Shown here: in pieces, positions 50,800 through 59,741 of the stretch
How the letters are laid out: the number at the start of each line of letters is the position of its first letter
Position numbering within the stretch: position 1 is the stretch's first letter
Source of the DNA: a virus
Length of the DNA: 64,000 bases
IMG/VR virus record: IMGVR_UViG_3300025127_000013
Coordinates: 62,001 to 126,000 of that record
Direction: 5' to 3' (one strand)
Made by a program: the position numbers and the translations under genes
Notes under the pieces: generated by a model
The model's input: only the letters and a program-made list of their open reading frames with translations
What the model was told of the DNA's origin: nothing
Databases searched by the model: none

Positions 50800-51138
50800 A
50801 TGAGCCGCTACAACAAACATAAAATTTTAAATAACTCAAACGAGTATTACAGAAGGTTACGACAAACCCGTAACAATCAAAAAAATATTAGTCAGTTTGA
50901 AACACCTATTTTAAGACACCCCACCGTATCTGATCGTATTGACATCGACTCCACACAAATCGTGTATGGTGTAGGCGATAGACTTTACAAACTCGCAGAT
51001 CAATATTACAATGATGTTACACTTTGGTGGATTATTGCTTGGTATAACGGCCGCCCAACAGAAGCTGACTTTTTCCCGGGTGACCTCATAACAATACCAT
51101 TGAATATAGAACAAGTTATTGAAGCATATGGATTATAA
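50800..51138 (+). CDS. Baseplate wedge protein with LysM domain (gp53-like)
   Basis: A small 112-residue protein. The C-terminal ~60 residues have LysM-like features: Gly-Val-Gly-Asp-Arg-Leu-Tyr-Lys-Leu-Ala-Asp-Gln-Tyr-Tyr-Asn-Asp, Leu-Trp-Trp-Ile-Ile-Ala-Trp-Tyr-Asn and Phe-Phe-Pro-Gly-Asp-Leu-Ile-Thr-Ile-Pro. T4 gp53 and the P2-like tail protein X use such a fold to link baseplate parts, so a structural wedge or hub role is more likely than cell-wall binding. Three bases separate it from the next gene. Confidence 0.7.
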   Translation: MSRYNKHKILNNSNEYYRRLRQTRNNQKNISQFETPILRHPTVSDRIDIDSTQIVYGVGDRLYKLADQYYNDVTLWWIIAWYNGRPTEADFFPGDLITIPLNIEQVIEAYGL

Positions 51139-51140
51139 AC

Positions 51141-54100
51141 ATGAGTAAGGAAGAATTATTAGAAAAATATGCTGATGATAAACATATCAATAGAAGAACA
51201 TGGATTGAGAGCAATTATGAATCTTTTATAAGTAAATCAGCAAATTTATCCAGCATTCTTGCTAATAATAACGATAGTCTAATGAGACTATCTCAAATTG
51301 ACTCCGAACTTGCTACCGATTCTACTATTGTTGGCTACTACGGCGGCTTCAATGAGGTTGTCTTACAAGAAGCAATCAATGACGGAGAATTGGACACTTT
51401 AGTTAATGTTATCATACCTGAAATTCAAGGCAACCTTGCTAATAATGATGAACTTTCGGCACAATATCAAAATGAAAAAGTTTTAGATCCTGATTCGGAA
51501 AAAACCAAGGCTCTTCAAAAATTAGTAGATTCAAACTTAGCACTTAGAAACCAAACAGCAAAATTACTAGAATTGTCTGGTAAATATCAAAAGGCGATTC
51601 AAAAAGATCTCGATGCCGTTCAAGAAAAGCTCGATGAAATAGACCGATTAGATCGAAATCGTTTAGAGGCGAGTAGAGTAGCGGAACTTGAAGGTTCAAA
51701 AGCAGAAATACAAAGTGACACCAGTCTGGGAGCACTAGCAAGAAAAGAAGTCAGTGCGACTTTTAAAGAACAATGTTTTATGTTGCAAAACATATATGAG
51801 ATAATTGACATAAAAAGAAAATACATGGATGAGTTAACTAAGCTGCCATACGAAGAGGGAAAATCAAGCGGCTTTAATCGGCCCCTACAAGTTGAATCAC
51901 AGCCATTTGGTTTTATCAATAGATTAACTCAACAAGAAAGCACGGCACAATTATTTAATTTACCAAATGTTATTTTGTCGCAATTACAACCCATGGTCAG
52001 GCTGTATAAGGTTGACGAAAACAACAATCAAATACCTATTGAGTTTCCGGCAAAAATTAAGTTTGGCGAGGGACTAAAAAAGACATCAAATGACATTACA
52101 AAATATTTAAAAGGCAGCAACAGAAGAGGTTTTGGGGTGGGTCTAAAAGACTTCTCCTTTACATTTAAAGGTAGCGACCCTTTCGCTGTAAAAAAATCGA
52201 TAGAAGCAAGTTTGACCATTTATGCAGCTTCTTTTGAAGAACTGCTAGAAGAAAGAACCATTAAAATAAAAGTGGGAAAGAAAAAGATACCTTTTAAATA
52301 CACTTATGCTGACTTGGCACTTAAAACCGGGACAGCCCTAACGGAGCAAAATGTTGTCTCCGATAAAAATTCAAAAGCTGTTATAGATAATCTTGATAAA
52401 TTAAAGTTTAGATTGAAAGCAGTTGTGGGATATGAATTTCCTGATAATCTACATATTCCAAGATCCACAGGATTCTCTGCTCAGCAAATCAAAGATGCAG
52501 TGTACAACAGTTTTACAACATTAGCACTAACACCAACAATTCATGAATTTAAATTTAGAGAAGGTGGTGAAATAGAATTTAAAATAAATTATTTATCCTA
52601 CATTGAAGACTTTTTTGATCAATCGTATTTTAACATATTTTCGGATGTCAGAATCACATCAGAAAGCTATGAAAGAAAATTATTAATTAAAAGATATGAA
52701 GAGTTATGCTTAAAAAATAAGATTGAGACTGAGAAAAAATTGGATGCAAAGAGATTTAAACAATTAAAGGCCGACTCGCTTAGAACACTTATAGAAACAA
52801 TGATACAACGGGGTAAAATATATCACTTTAAAGTTCCCTATGAAAAATTAGCAAACTTTGCTGAAGATCCGCTTTCCGATGAGAGTTTAGACATTTTCAA
52901 TACACTTGGTATAACTGATAATATTTCTGAGACAAGTCTTGATCCCAAAAAGGATGCCAAGGGGGCCACATCCACTACAGACTCAGGCTCTAAAGTGCCG
53001 GAGACAATAACAATTAACAGTGAGATTGACACAAACTCTGTAGAGCAAATAAATTACTTTTATCTCAACGATCTTATAGCTATTATAATGGAAAACATTG
53101 AGACATCGTTATCAAGCAATGGATATATTAAGTCGCTTGAAAAAATAAAAGGCAAAATTGGTGATAAACTTTATAAAGATGAAAAAAGAAAATTGAAAAA
53201 AATGCTAGAAAATTATAGGAATCTAAGAGTTGTGCTTGGGCCGATTGAAATTAGAAACCCTAGACAACCCGGTGTTTACAAAAATGTATCATTAGGAGAT
53301 ATTCCGATGTCGTTAACATATTTCGCAGAATGGATGACATCAAAAATTGTCTCTAGAGATAGGATAGAGTATAGCCTATCGGCATTTGTTAATGACTTTA
53401 TAAAAACTTATGTAAGAAATTTTTTGAACAGTGAAACATGCTTTGGTGGCAAGGTTAAACAAAGATTAATAGTGTACAATTCAAATATCTCATCTTACAG
53501 TCAAAGTGAATATGACGAAATATCAGCAAAAATTTTTGATGCCAAAAGAAAAGCCCCGGCCGGCTCTCCAGAATCAAAATTAACAAGATATGACATGCCA
53601 AGTTCGGGCCTAACAGGGGTATTAAATACCATGGGCACCAGAGATTTACCAAACCCAAGCAAAGGCTTTCTAAATCAAACAAACTATATGATTTTTTATG
53701 CTGGAAGATCGCAGCCGCAAAAATTAATGGCCGGTAAAAGACAATCTGACCTTTCAAATGGTATTTTTCATTACATACTTGGTAAAAACAATGGGATTGT
53801 TAAAAAGATAGATCTAACTAGAACCAATGTTACGGGCCTCAGAGAATTAAGATTTGAACAGGAAGGTTTTGACGGCCTACAACAATTGAGAGAGGTATAT
53901 GATGCAAATATAGATACATTTCTAAATTCAACTGCATATCCGGGTACATACATATTTATTAATCCACGAGGTTTTGCACCCGACACTTCAAACTATAGTA
54001 ATAAAACTTCCAAATTCAATAAATTGGAATTGTCCAAATACGGAATTGGTGGCTATTTTATGATTATAGAATCTTCACATAGATTTGCTGAGGGCTTGGC

Positions 54101-54299
54101 TGAATCTAAAATCACCGCTAAATGGGTTGCAGGTCTGGAGTCTGATGCAACTCCGGCAGGAGAGTCAGGCACAAAGATTGAAAGTCGAGGTAATAAAAAA
54201 CAAAAATGTGCTGTTTCTTCTACACCGACACCTGATGTGTCTGTGTCAATCCCCGGAGCAACTGATGTACCTGACACCGTGGGTGTAACAACTAACTAA
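51141..54299 (+). CDS. Very large baseplate protein, 1052 aa (hub-like C-terminus)
   Basis: It starts with ATG 3 bp after the gp53-like gene. The N-terminal ~220 residues are coiled coil, the centre is mixed alpha/beta with many Lys, Asn and Phe, and the C-terminal ~130 residues hold Gly-Thr-Tyr-Ile-Phe-Ile-Asn-Pro-Arg-Gly and Gly-Tyr-Phe-Met-Ile-Ile-Glu-Ser-Ser-His-Arg-Phe, the style of baseplate hub proteins. No lysozyme motif seen. Codons are markedly A/T-ending compared with capsid and sheath genes, suggesting low-copy product. I cannot match it to one T4 gene. Confidence 0.6.
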   Translation: MSKEELLEKYADDKHINRRTWIESNYESFISKSANLSSILANNNDSLMRLSQIDSELATDSTIVGYYGGFNEVVLQEAINDGELDTLVNVIIPEIQGNLANNDELSAQYQNEKVLDPDSEKTKALQKLVDSNLALRNQTAKLLELSGKYQKAIQKDLDAVQEKLDEIDRLDRNRLEASRVAELEGSKAEIQSDTSLGALARKEVSATFKEQCFMLQNIYEIIDIKRKYMDELTKLPYEEGKSSGFNRPLQVESQPFGFINRLTQQESTAQLFNLPNVILSQLQPMVRLYKVDENNNQIPIEFPAKIKFGEGLKKTSNDITKYLKGSNRRGFGVGLKDFSFTFKGSDPFAVKKSIEASLTIYAASFEELLEERTIKIKVGKKKIPFKYTYADLALKTGTALTEQNVVSDKNSKAVIDNLDKLKFRLKAVVGYEFPDNLHIPRSTGFSAQQIKDAVYNSFTTLALTPTIHEFKFREGGEIEFKINYLSYIEDFFDQSYFNIFSDVRITSESYERKLLIKRYEELCLKNKIETEKKLDAKRFKQLKADSLRTLIETMIQRGKIYHFKVPYEKLANFAEDPLSDESLDIFNTLGITDNISETSLDPKKDAKGATSTTDSGSKVPETITINSEIDTNSVEQINYFYLNDLIAIIMENIETSLSSNGYIKSLEKIKGKIGDKLYKDEKRKLKKMLENYRNLRVVLGPIEIRNPRQPGVYKNVSLGDIPMSLTYFAEWMTSKIVSRDRIEYSLSAFVNDFIKTYVRNFLNSETCFGGKVKQRLIVYNSNISSYSQSEYDEISAKIFDAKRKAPAGSPESKLTRYDMPSSGLTGVLNTMGTRDLPNPSKGFLNQTNYMIFYAGRSQPQKLMAGKRQSDLSNGIFHYILGKNNGIVKKIDLTRTNVTGLRELRFEQEGFDGLQQLREVYDANIDTFLNSTAYPGTYIFINPRGFAPDTSNYSNKTSKFNKLELSKYGIGGYFMIIESSHRFAEGLAESKITAKWVAGLESDATPAGESGTKIESRGNKKQKCAVSSTPTPDVSVSIPGATDVPDTVGVTTN

Positions 54300-54319
54300 A
54301 CTAAAAAAGAGGGCACACA

Positions 54320-55585
54320 ATGGCAATTTTATTTAAAGAAAACAACGATGGAAAAGCAAAATCTCTATATGCAAAAAAAATATTTTATGATGTCATTGTT
54401 AATGAAAGTGAATATGAGAATCTAATAGATTTTTATTTCGCTGAGAGATATCTTTACGGCCGAGTCGATAACTTCTTTTTACCGATAATATTTGACACTG
54501 CTGGTATGCCTCTGGCGACAATATCACAGACCAATACAGAGCAGACCGGCTTACAAGCTGCAGCATTTGTTGTTCAAGCATTCAATGACCTTAATCAAAA
54601 GTTTAAGACAAAAATATTAACCGGCGAGATAAATCAAAATGATCAATTTCTCAGCACCCTTGAGGTTACAAAAGCATATCAAGATCCTCGCACACTTTAT
54701 TCAGAGTACTTGCAGAAAATTGTCGAAGTTATGAGTGAACAAGTTTTGGAACAGGACATTAAATTTGATAATTTTGGTCAATTCAATATGTTTTTTGATA
54801 ATTTTGTTTCTAAGATGATAGACGAAATGCCATTAACATTTTCTGGATTCATAAAAAGTAAATATTGTCCTATGAATGTGTCGGGCTTGGTGATTGAAAT
54901 ATCAGATCAGAGCTTTGCCAATGATGATGAAAAAATAAAGAACTTTAAAGAAAGTCCAAATTGGAAATTTTATCTTAATGCATGCAGAAGCTATGGTTTT
55001 TGGGTTGATAAATCAAATCCGTTTAGGCTTGTTGCAAACATAGGCTCACCTGAAATGTTAACATATGCAAGAAACACTAGTAATTGCAATTTTACTAGTA
55101 CTTTTGATATTCTTTCCAGAGGGTATAGACCGGCTTATATTGATGATGTCAACAGTCTTAAAAATTTAATGTTTAGTACTTATAAAGCTGTTAAGCGGCC
55201 ATACATTAAAAGACAAATATGTAACAACTCTAAGGATAACCGAACTATTCAAACCATTGTAACCCCAGAAGATTTTACAATTGAACAATTTACAAAAAAA
55301 TATCCTTTCAATTACTTTTTGAAGAAATATATGAGTATTAGGATTAAAGAAAATAAACTAAAATTAAAAAACCATCAACAAAAAAAGATAATAAACGATT
55401 CAATCTCCTTATTAAGCATGAAAGGACTACCGAAAGCAATTAGCTCATTTGAAAAGGTTGTGGCACAAACATATACATACAGTGGATCCTTGACAGACCT
55501 TATTAACAATGTTACAATGGATAGTGAACAGGAAAAACAAACCTCTCAAGGCTCCTCCAGTTCATCATCTACATCAGGATATTAA
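54320..55585 (+). CDS. Baseplate/tail structural protein, 421 aa
   Basis: The ATG follows AGAGGGCACACA, the same ribosome-site sequence as before the 31-aa peptide at 13195. The protein is Phe/Tyr/Asn/Lys-rich; the segment Asn-Ala-Cys-Arg-Ser-Tyr-Gly-Phe-Trp-Val-Asp-Lys (about 222) and Arg-Leu-Val-Ala-Asn-Ile-Gly-Ser-Pro may mark a conserved core. It ends in a Ser-rich tail closing with Ser-Gly-Tyr, similar to the tail of the gene at 1680. Last structural gene before the replication module; the next ATG overlaps its stop. Confidence 0.55.
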   Translation: MAILFKENNDGKAKSLYAKKIFYDVIVNESEYENLIDFYFAERYLYGRVDNFFLPIIFDTAGMPLATISQTNTEQTGLQAAAFVVQAFNDLNQKFKTKILTGEINQNDQFLSTLEVTKAYQDPRTLYSEYLQKIVEVMSEQVLEQDIKFDNFGQFNMFFDNFVSKMIDEMPLTFSGFIKSKYCPMNVSGLVIEISDQSFANDDEKIKNFKESPNWKFYLNACRSYGFWVDKSNPFRLVANIGSPEMLTYARNTSNCNFTSTFDILSRGYRPAYIDDVNSLKNLMFSTYKAVKRPYIKRQICNNSKDNRTIQTIVTPEDFTIEQFTKKYPFNYFLKKYMSIRIKENKLKLKNHQQKKIINDSISLLSMKGLPKAISSFEKVVAQTYTYSGSLTDLINNVTMDSEQEKQTSQGSSSSSSTSGY

Positions 55586-56787
55586 TGTATTTTCAATCAC
55601 TTGACGATAAAACGGAATGTGTAGGTGTGTATTGTGATGGTCGGCTTCATTTTGAAAGCATTCCATCGGGTCTAACAAGAACATGGCGGTACACTGGCTC
55701 TATCCGTGATGAAAATATAGAATATGCATGGTTGTATAATGGTGGCAAGAACTTATTAGACTCATGCCCTCCTGAATACGAGAAAGAACTAAAATCTTCA
55801 ATCAAAAAAATGGAGGCATTTCACAAATCTTTCAAAATAGCCAAAATCAACATGCGAGAACATTGCATATTTGATCTGATACCTGAAGATTCATTGGTTC
55901 AATTTTGTGAAGTAAAGAATAAAATAACTGAATATATTTTTGCGACAATGGAAAAGCCGGATAATTATGATTTCCTCGATAAATCATATAAATTGCTTCA
56001 CAAGATTAGAGAGCAAGATTTAAATATTCAAACTTCTGATTGTAAATCGCTTTTTACATCTACCAATAACCGTCTGGGTTTACAAAAAATATTGAACGGC
56101 AATAAGTTTATTGATTACAACCTCTTTGGAACGGTCACAGGCCGCCTTGCCACATACCCAGCATCATTTCCGATGTTGACTATGAAAAAGGACTTCAGAA
56201 GGATTGTAAAGCCACACAACGACTGGTTTTTGTCACTTGACTACAATGGGGCAGAAGTCCGCACCGTTTTATCGCTTTTGGGCCATCCACAGCCTGAAGA
56301 CGATATTCATGCATGGAATATTGCAAATGTATTTAATTCGACCAACAATGATGATATGACTTTAAATCGAGACGATGCAAAGGTAATGTTCTTTGGCTGG
56401 TTATACAATCCAGACTCAGAAGTTATCCAATCTAAAATTTACGACCGAGATGCCATTGTTGAGGCTTTTTATTCAGATGGCGAGGTTTCAACTCCTTTTG
56501 GTAGGAATATCTCGGTAGACCGCAGAAGGGCACTTAGCTATATTGTACAAAGCACGACATCAGATCTTGTTATTGACAGGGCAGTAGAGATTGATAAATT
56601 CCTACAAGATAAGAAAAGTTTTGTGTCTCACATTGTTCACGATGAAATCGCCATTGATTTATCGGATGAAGACAGAGATCTAGTACCAGAAATTAAAGAG
56701 ATATTTTCTAATAACAAATTGGACAAATTTATGGTAAACTTAAGTGCGGGTAAAAACTACCAAGATTTGGAAGAGTTAAAAATATGA
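55585..56787 (+). CDS. polA: Family A DNA polymerase, compact, without 3'-5' exonuclease
   Basis: A 400-residue polymerase in TAATG overlap with a tail gene. Motif A is Leu-Ser-Leu-Asp-Tyr-Asn-Gly-Ala-Glu-Val-Arg (Asp219), motif B is Arg-Asp-Asp-Ala-Lys-Val-Met-Phe-Phe-Gly-Trp-Leu-Tyr (Lys266) and motif C is Ile-Val-His-Asp-Glu (His352, Asp353, Glu354). Thumb-type sequence such as Asn-Leu-Phe-Gly-Thr-Val-Thr-Gly-Arg-Leu precedes motif A. Only the palm, fingers and part of the thumb fit in this length; no proofreading domain is present. T4 relatives use a family B polymerase, so this is unusual beside T4-type virion genes. Confidence 0.85.
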   Translation: MYFQSLDDKTECVGVYCDGRLHFESIPSGLTRTWRYTGSIRDENIEYAWLYNGGKNLLDSCPPEYEKELKSSIKKMEAFHKSFKIAKINMREHCIFDLIPEDSLVQFCEVKNKITEYIFATMEKPDNYDFLDKSYKLLHKIREQDLNIQTSDCKSLFTSTNNRLGLQKILNGNKFIDYNLFGTVTGRLATYPASFPMLTMKKDFRRIVKPHNDWFLSLDYNGAEVRTVLSLLGHPQPEDDIHAWNIANVFNSTNNDDMTLNRDDAKVMFFGWLYNPDSEVIQSKIYDRDAIVEAFYSDGEVSTPFGRNISVDRRRALSYIVQSTTSDLVIDRAVEIDKFLQDKKSFVSHIVHDEIAIDLSDEDRDLVPEIKEIFSNNKLDKFMVNLSAGKNYQDLEELKI

Positions 56788-57650
56788 TTTCTATTGTAGG
56801 TATCGGCAATGCAGCCTCTGCGATTGCTGATAAATTTTCAAGCATTCCACAGTATGATGTGTACATGCTTAACAGTAAAGTTAAGAAACGATCAAAAAGA
56901 AAACACAAATTAAATGTGTATGAAAATCCAGAAGAATACGAGCAAAACATACCGGATTTAACCACTTTTTTTGCTGATCTCAAAGACAGAGTACAAGTCT
57001 TTGTTGCCGGAGCATCATTAAGCTCTATTTACAGTCTTGGAATTTTAGAGCAAATTAAAGACAAAGAGATTGATGTATTTTATATCAAACCAGACACCGA
57101 ACTTTTAACTGGTATTCCAAAAATGGTTGAAAATACTGTATTTGGTGTTTTGCAAGAGTATGCAAGATCCGGCAAGTTTAGATCGTTCACTATCTTTTCT
57201 AATGAGAGTATTGAAAAAATACATTCGTCCATCAATCTTAAGACTTACTACGATACACTAAATGAGACAATTTATTCTTCCGTGCATTACTTAAATTATT
57301 TTGAACACACTGAGCCACATGTCGGCAATATGTCTAAGCCAAGCGATATTAGTCGCATTCGCTCCGTTGGCATGTTAGATATGAAAAAATTGTCAGAAAT
57401 GTGGCTTTATGATCTTGACATGGAGCGAGAACTGTGTTATTATATGTGTATAAATTCTGAAAGACTTGAGGGGGAAGTTGGTCTTCATAAAAAACTTGTT
57501 GATATTTTGAAAAGTAAACCTAGAAACACTTTTCGGAAGATTTCATACTCGATTTATGAAACAGAATTACCAGATTTTGGGTTTGTCGTGGCCCATACAA
57601 ATGCGACACAAACAAACAAAAATACTCTTGACAAGCTAGAGCAAGAGTGA
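56784..57650 (+). CDS. Divergent tubulin/FtsZ-fold-like protein, 288 aa
   Basis: ATGA-coupled to the polymerase. It opens Met-Ile-Ser-Ile-Val-Gly-Ile-Gly-Asn-Ala-Ala-Ser, like an FtsZ first strand and glycine loop. Residues ~71-130 follow FtsZ topology (Val-Phe-Val-Ala-Gly-Ala-Ser-Leu-Ser-Ser, then Ile-Asp-Val-Phe-Tyr-Ile-Lys-Pro, a helix, then Phe-Thr-Ile-Phe-Ser-Asn-Glu-Ser), but the Gly-Gly-Gly-Thr-Gly signature is replaced by Gly-Ala-Ser-Leu-Ser. It would therefore bind nucleotide poorly or not at all. It may be a partner of the canonical FtsZ-like protein at 16463. A Rossmann-type protein is the alternative. Confidence 0.5.
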   Translation: MISIVGIGNAASAIADKFSSIPQYDVYMLNSKVKKRSKRKHKLNVYENPEEYEQNIPDLTTFFADLKDRVQVFVAGASLSSIYSLGILEQIKDKEIDVFYIKPDTELLTGIPKMVENTVFGVLQEYARSGKFRSFTIFSNESIEKIHSSINLKTYYDTLNETIYSSVHYLNYFEHTEPHVGNMSKPSDISRIRSVGMLDMKKLSEMWLYDLDMERELCYYMCINSERLEGEVGLHKKLVDILKSKPRNTFRKISYSIYETELPDFGFVVAHTNATQTNKNTLDKLEQE

Positions 57651-57656
57651 TACATT
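57628..57656 (+). promoter_or_regulatory. Sigma70-type promoter for the SSB gene
   Basis: TTGACA at 57628-57633, a 17-bp spacer and TACATT at 57651-57656, overlapping the end of the preceding gene. Start expected near 57663. Confidence 0.7.
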
Positions 57657-57658
57657 AG

Positions 57659-57679
57659 ATATCAAGGAAAGCTTGATAT
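57659..57679 (+). promoter_or_regulatory. Inverted repeat at the SSB transcription start
   Basis: ATATCAAG-GAAAG-CTTGATAT, an 8-bp perfect stem with a 5-base loop. It straddles the predicted start (about 57663), so it may be a DNA operator, or an RNA hairpin in read-through transcripts. T4 gp32 autoregulates through its leader, which makes this site of interest. Confidence 0.5.
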
Positions 57680-57707
57680 ACTTTATAACAACAATAGGAG
57701 AAAACTA

Positions 57708-58481
57708 ATGTCAATCAATATGGATCTAATGCGGAAGAAGCTTGCTTCTCTGCGAGGAGAAGGTCAACGAGACGGTGACTCGTTATTTTTTAAACCTGAA
57801 GAGGGCGATCAAGATATTCGCATTGTCCCAACAGCGGATGGCGACCCGCTAAAAGAAATGTATTTTCACTATAATGTAGGTGAACATAAAGGAGGCATCC
57901 TTTGCCCCAAGCGAAACTTTGGAGAGCGATGCCCTGTCTGTGATTTCGCATCTGCAGTGTGGAAGGAATCGTCAGAGACCAATGACGACGAAGGCAAGAA
58001 GCTTGCCAAGTCTCTTTTTGTCCGTGCACGGTATTTTTCACCAGTAGTCTTGCGAGGTCGTGAAAGCGAAGGAATCAAGGTCTATGGCTACGGAAAGAAG
58101 GCATACGAATTGCTTCTTGGTTATATTCTTGACCCTGAGTATGGCGACATCACAGACACTCAAGAGGGCACTGACATTACACTAACCTATACTAAGCCCA
58201 CCACACCCGGTGCTTACCCACAAACTAGCATGAAGATGCGACGAAACACATCTTCCCTGCTTGAAGACACGGAAGCGATCCCTGCCCTCCTCGATCGCAT
58301 GCCAGATTTCGGTTCTCTTTTTGAGAGAAAGACACCCGAAGAAATCGACACCATTCTCGATGAACAACTAGTAAACCCATCATCAGCAGAATCCTTGTCC
58401 AGTGAAACTACGGCGTATGGAAAAAGTAGTTCCGCAAGCGATGTCGATAAAGCTTTTGACGAGCTTATGAGCAGTAAGTAA
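57708..58481 (+). CDS. ssb: Single-stranded DNA-binding protein (gp32-like)
   Basis: A 257-residue T4 gp32-type SSB with a TAGGAG ribosome site. The N-terminal basic segment (Met-Arg-Lys-Lys-Leu-Ala-Ser-Leu-Arg) corresponds to the cooperativity domain. A zinc site is formed by His60 and Cys66, Cys75, Cys78 (Cys-Pro-Lys-Arg-Asn-Phe-Gly-Glu-Arg-Cys-Pro-Val-Cys), matching the gp32 His-Cys-Cys-Cys pattern. The C-terminus is acidic and Ser-rich, ending Asp-Val-Asp-Lys-Ala-Phe-Asp-Glu-Leu-Met, the tail that contacts other replication proteins. It is transcribed from its own promoter and followed by uvsX. Confidence 0.9.
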   Translation: MSINMDLMRKKLASLRGEGQRDGDSLFFKPEEGDQDIRIVPTADGDPLKEMYFHYNVGEHKGGILCPKRNFGERCPVCDFASAVWKESSETNDDEGKKLAKSLFVRARYFSPVVLRGRESEGIKVYGYGKKAYELLLGYILDPEYGDITDTQEGTDITLTYTKPTTPGAYPQTSMKMRRNTSSLLEDTEAIPALLDRMPDFGSLFERKTPEEIDTILDEQLVNPSSAESLSSETTAYGKSSSASDVDKAFDELMSSK

Positions 58482-58507
58482 ATAGTTTAGTGTGTGGGAA
58501 ACCGCTG

Positions 58508-58534
58508 GCAGACCGGTCAAAGTCTGCTGCTTTT
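58508..58534 (+). terminator. Hairpin before uvsX (attenuator or weak terminator)
   Basis: A 6-bp stem GCAGAC/GTCTGC with an 8-base loop, extended by wobble pairs, then TGCTTTT. The T-run is only four, so it may partly stop SSB transcripts and set the SSB to UvsX ratio. Confidence 0.45.
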
Positions 58535-58553
58535 ATTCCAAGGAGGTTGTATG

Positions 58554-59702
58554 ATGGCTAGAAAAAAAGCCAGCAAAGCAGGTCGTGTAGATATGCAGGA
58601 TCTGATGAAGATTGTAAATAAAAAAGCAGGGCAGAATGTGGCACACAATCTGACGGGTGATAACCCAACTGCTGTGAAGGAGTGGATTCCAACTGGATCC
58701 CGTTGGCTTGATTCAATCATTGCCAAAGGACAAGTAGCTGGCATTCCTGTTGGTAAGATTACAGAGATTGCAGGTTTAGAAGCAACTGGTAAATCTTATA
58801 TGGCAACACAGATTGCCGCAAATGCCCAGAAAGTGGGCAAGATGGTCGTTTATTTCGATTCTGAGTCTGCTATCGATCCAATGTTCTTGGAACGAGCAGG
58901 CTGCGATTTAGACCGTCTTATGTATGTGCAAGCATCCTCTGTGGAGTTTGTACTTGAGACTATCGAAGAACTATTAGGTGCGACCGACGAACAACTAGTA
59001 TTTATTTGGGATTCGTTGGCATTTACACCATCAATTTCAGATGTTGAGGGAGATTTCAACCCTCAGTCATCAATGGCTGTCAAAGCCCGCATTCTCGCGA
59101 AGGGAATGTCAAAGCTTGTTATCCCTATTGCGGATAAGCGAGCAACATTTATTGTCCTCAATCAGTTGAAGACAAATATTCCACAGGGCCCGATGGCCCG
59201 ACAAATAGCGATGACAACACCTTATATCACCCCCGGTGGTAAGGCAATGCATTATGCTTATTCACTTCGTATTTGGTTGACTGGCCGTAAAGCAAAGTCA
59301 GCATTTATTGAAGATGAACGAGGATTCCGTATTGGCTCCGAAGTTAAGGTGAAACTTGAGAAGTCTCGTTTTGGTACTCAAGGTCGTTCTTGTGCTTTCC
59401 GTATCATGTGGGGCACCGACGATGTTGGAATCCGAGACGAGGAGTCTTGGTTTGATGCAATCAAAGGTTCGGAACACCTAACTTCCGCAGGTGCATGGTA
59501 TACATTCGCCACTCCTGATGGATATACTAAAAAGTTTCAACCATCTAAGTGGACTAGCATTATTACCTCCGATGAGGAGTTTAAGAATCGTGTCCTCAAG
59601 GTGATGGACGAAGAGATCGTACAAAAGTTCGATCAGCGGCAAGGGAATGCAAAAGAGTTTTATGAAGATCCAGAAGATATAACAGTTCCCGTAAAAGAGT
59701 AA
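58554..59702 (+). CDS. uvsX: UvsX/RecA recombinase
   Basis: I prefer ATG 58554, seven bases after AGGAGG; ATG 58551 is also in frame. The 382-residue product has the RecA core: Thr-Gly-Ser-Arg-Trp-Leu-Asp, Walker A Gly-Leu-Glu-Ala-Thr-Gly-Lys-Ser (about 74-81), Tyr-Phe-Asp-Ser-Glu-Ser-Ala, Walker B Val-Phe-Ile-Trp-Asp-Ser-Leu, the Asn-Gln-Leu-Lys-Thr-Asn loop and Thr-Pro-Gly-Gly-Lys-Ala. It promotes strand invasion for recombination-dependent replication, working with the SSB, the Mre11-Rad50 fusion and the RuvC-like resolvase in this window. Terminated by the hairpin at 59723. Confidence 0.92.
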   Translation: MARKKASKAGRVDMQDLMKIVNKKAGQNVAHNLTGDNPTAVKEWIPTGSRWLDSIIAKGQVAGIPVGKITEIAGLEATGKSYMATQIAANAQKVGKMVVYFDSESAIDPMFLERAGCDLDRLMYVQASSVEFVLETIEELLGATDEQLVFIWDSLAFTPSISDVEGDFNPQSSMAVKARILAKGMSKLVIPIADKRATFIVLNQLKTNIPQGPMARQIAMTTPYITPGGKAMHYAYSLRIWLTGRKAKSAFIEDERGFRIGSEVKVKLEKSRFGTQGRSCAFRIMWGTDDVGIRDEESWFDAIKGSEHLTSAGAWYTFATPDGYTKKFQPSKWTSIITSDEEFKNRVLKVMDEEIVQKFDQRQGNAKEFYEDPEDITVPVKE

Positions 59703-59712
59703 AGAAAATACT

Positions 59713-59741
59713 TGACTCTGGCCCTCCGATTGGTTATAATA
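59713..59741 (+). promoter_or_regulatory. Near-consensus promoter with its -10 inside a terminator loop
   Basis: TTGACT at 59713-59718, a 17-bp spacer and a perfect TATAAT at 59736-59741. The start falls near 59748, within or just before the 3' arm of the hairpin at 59723-59756, so transcripts made here lack the 5' arm. Confidence 0.8.

Noticed and set aside
58482-58492. AGTAAATAGTT, the late motif on the minus strand
   Set aside because: It overlaps the SSB stop region and would point away from all genes; probably chance.
58494-58553. N-terminal extension of UvsX from GTG 58494
   Set aside because: It would translate the hairpin and ribosome site; ATG 58554 with AGGAGG at seven bases is far better.
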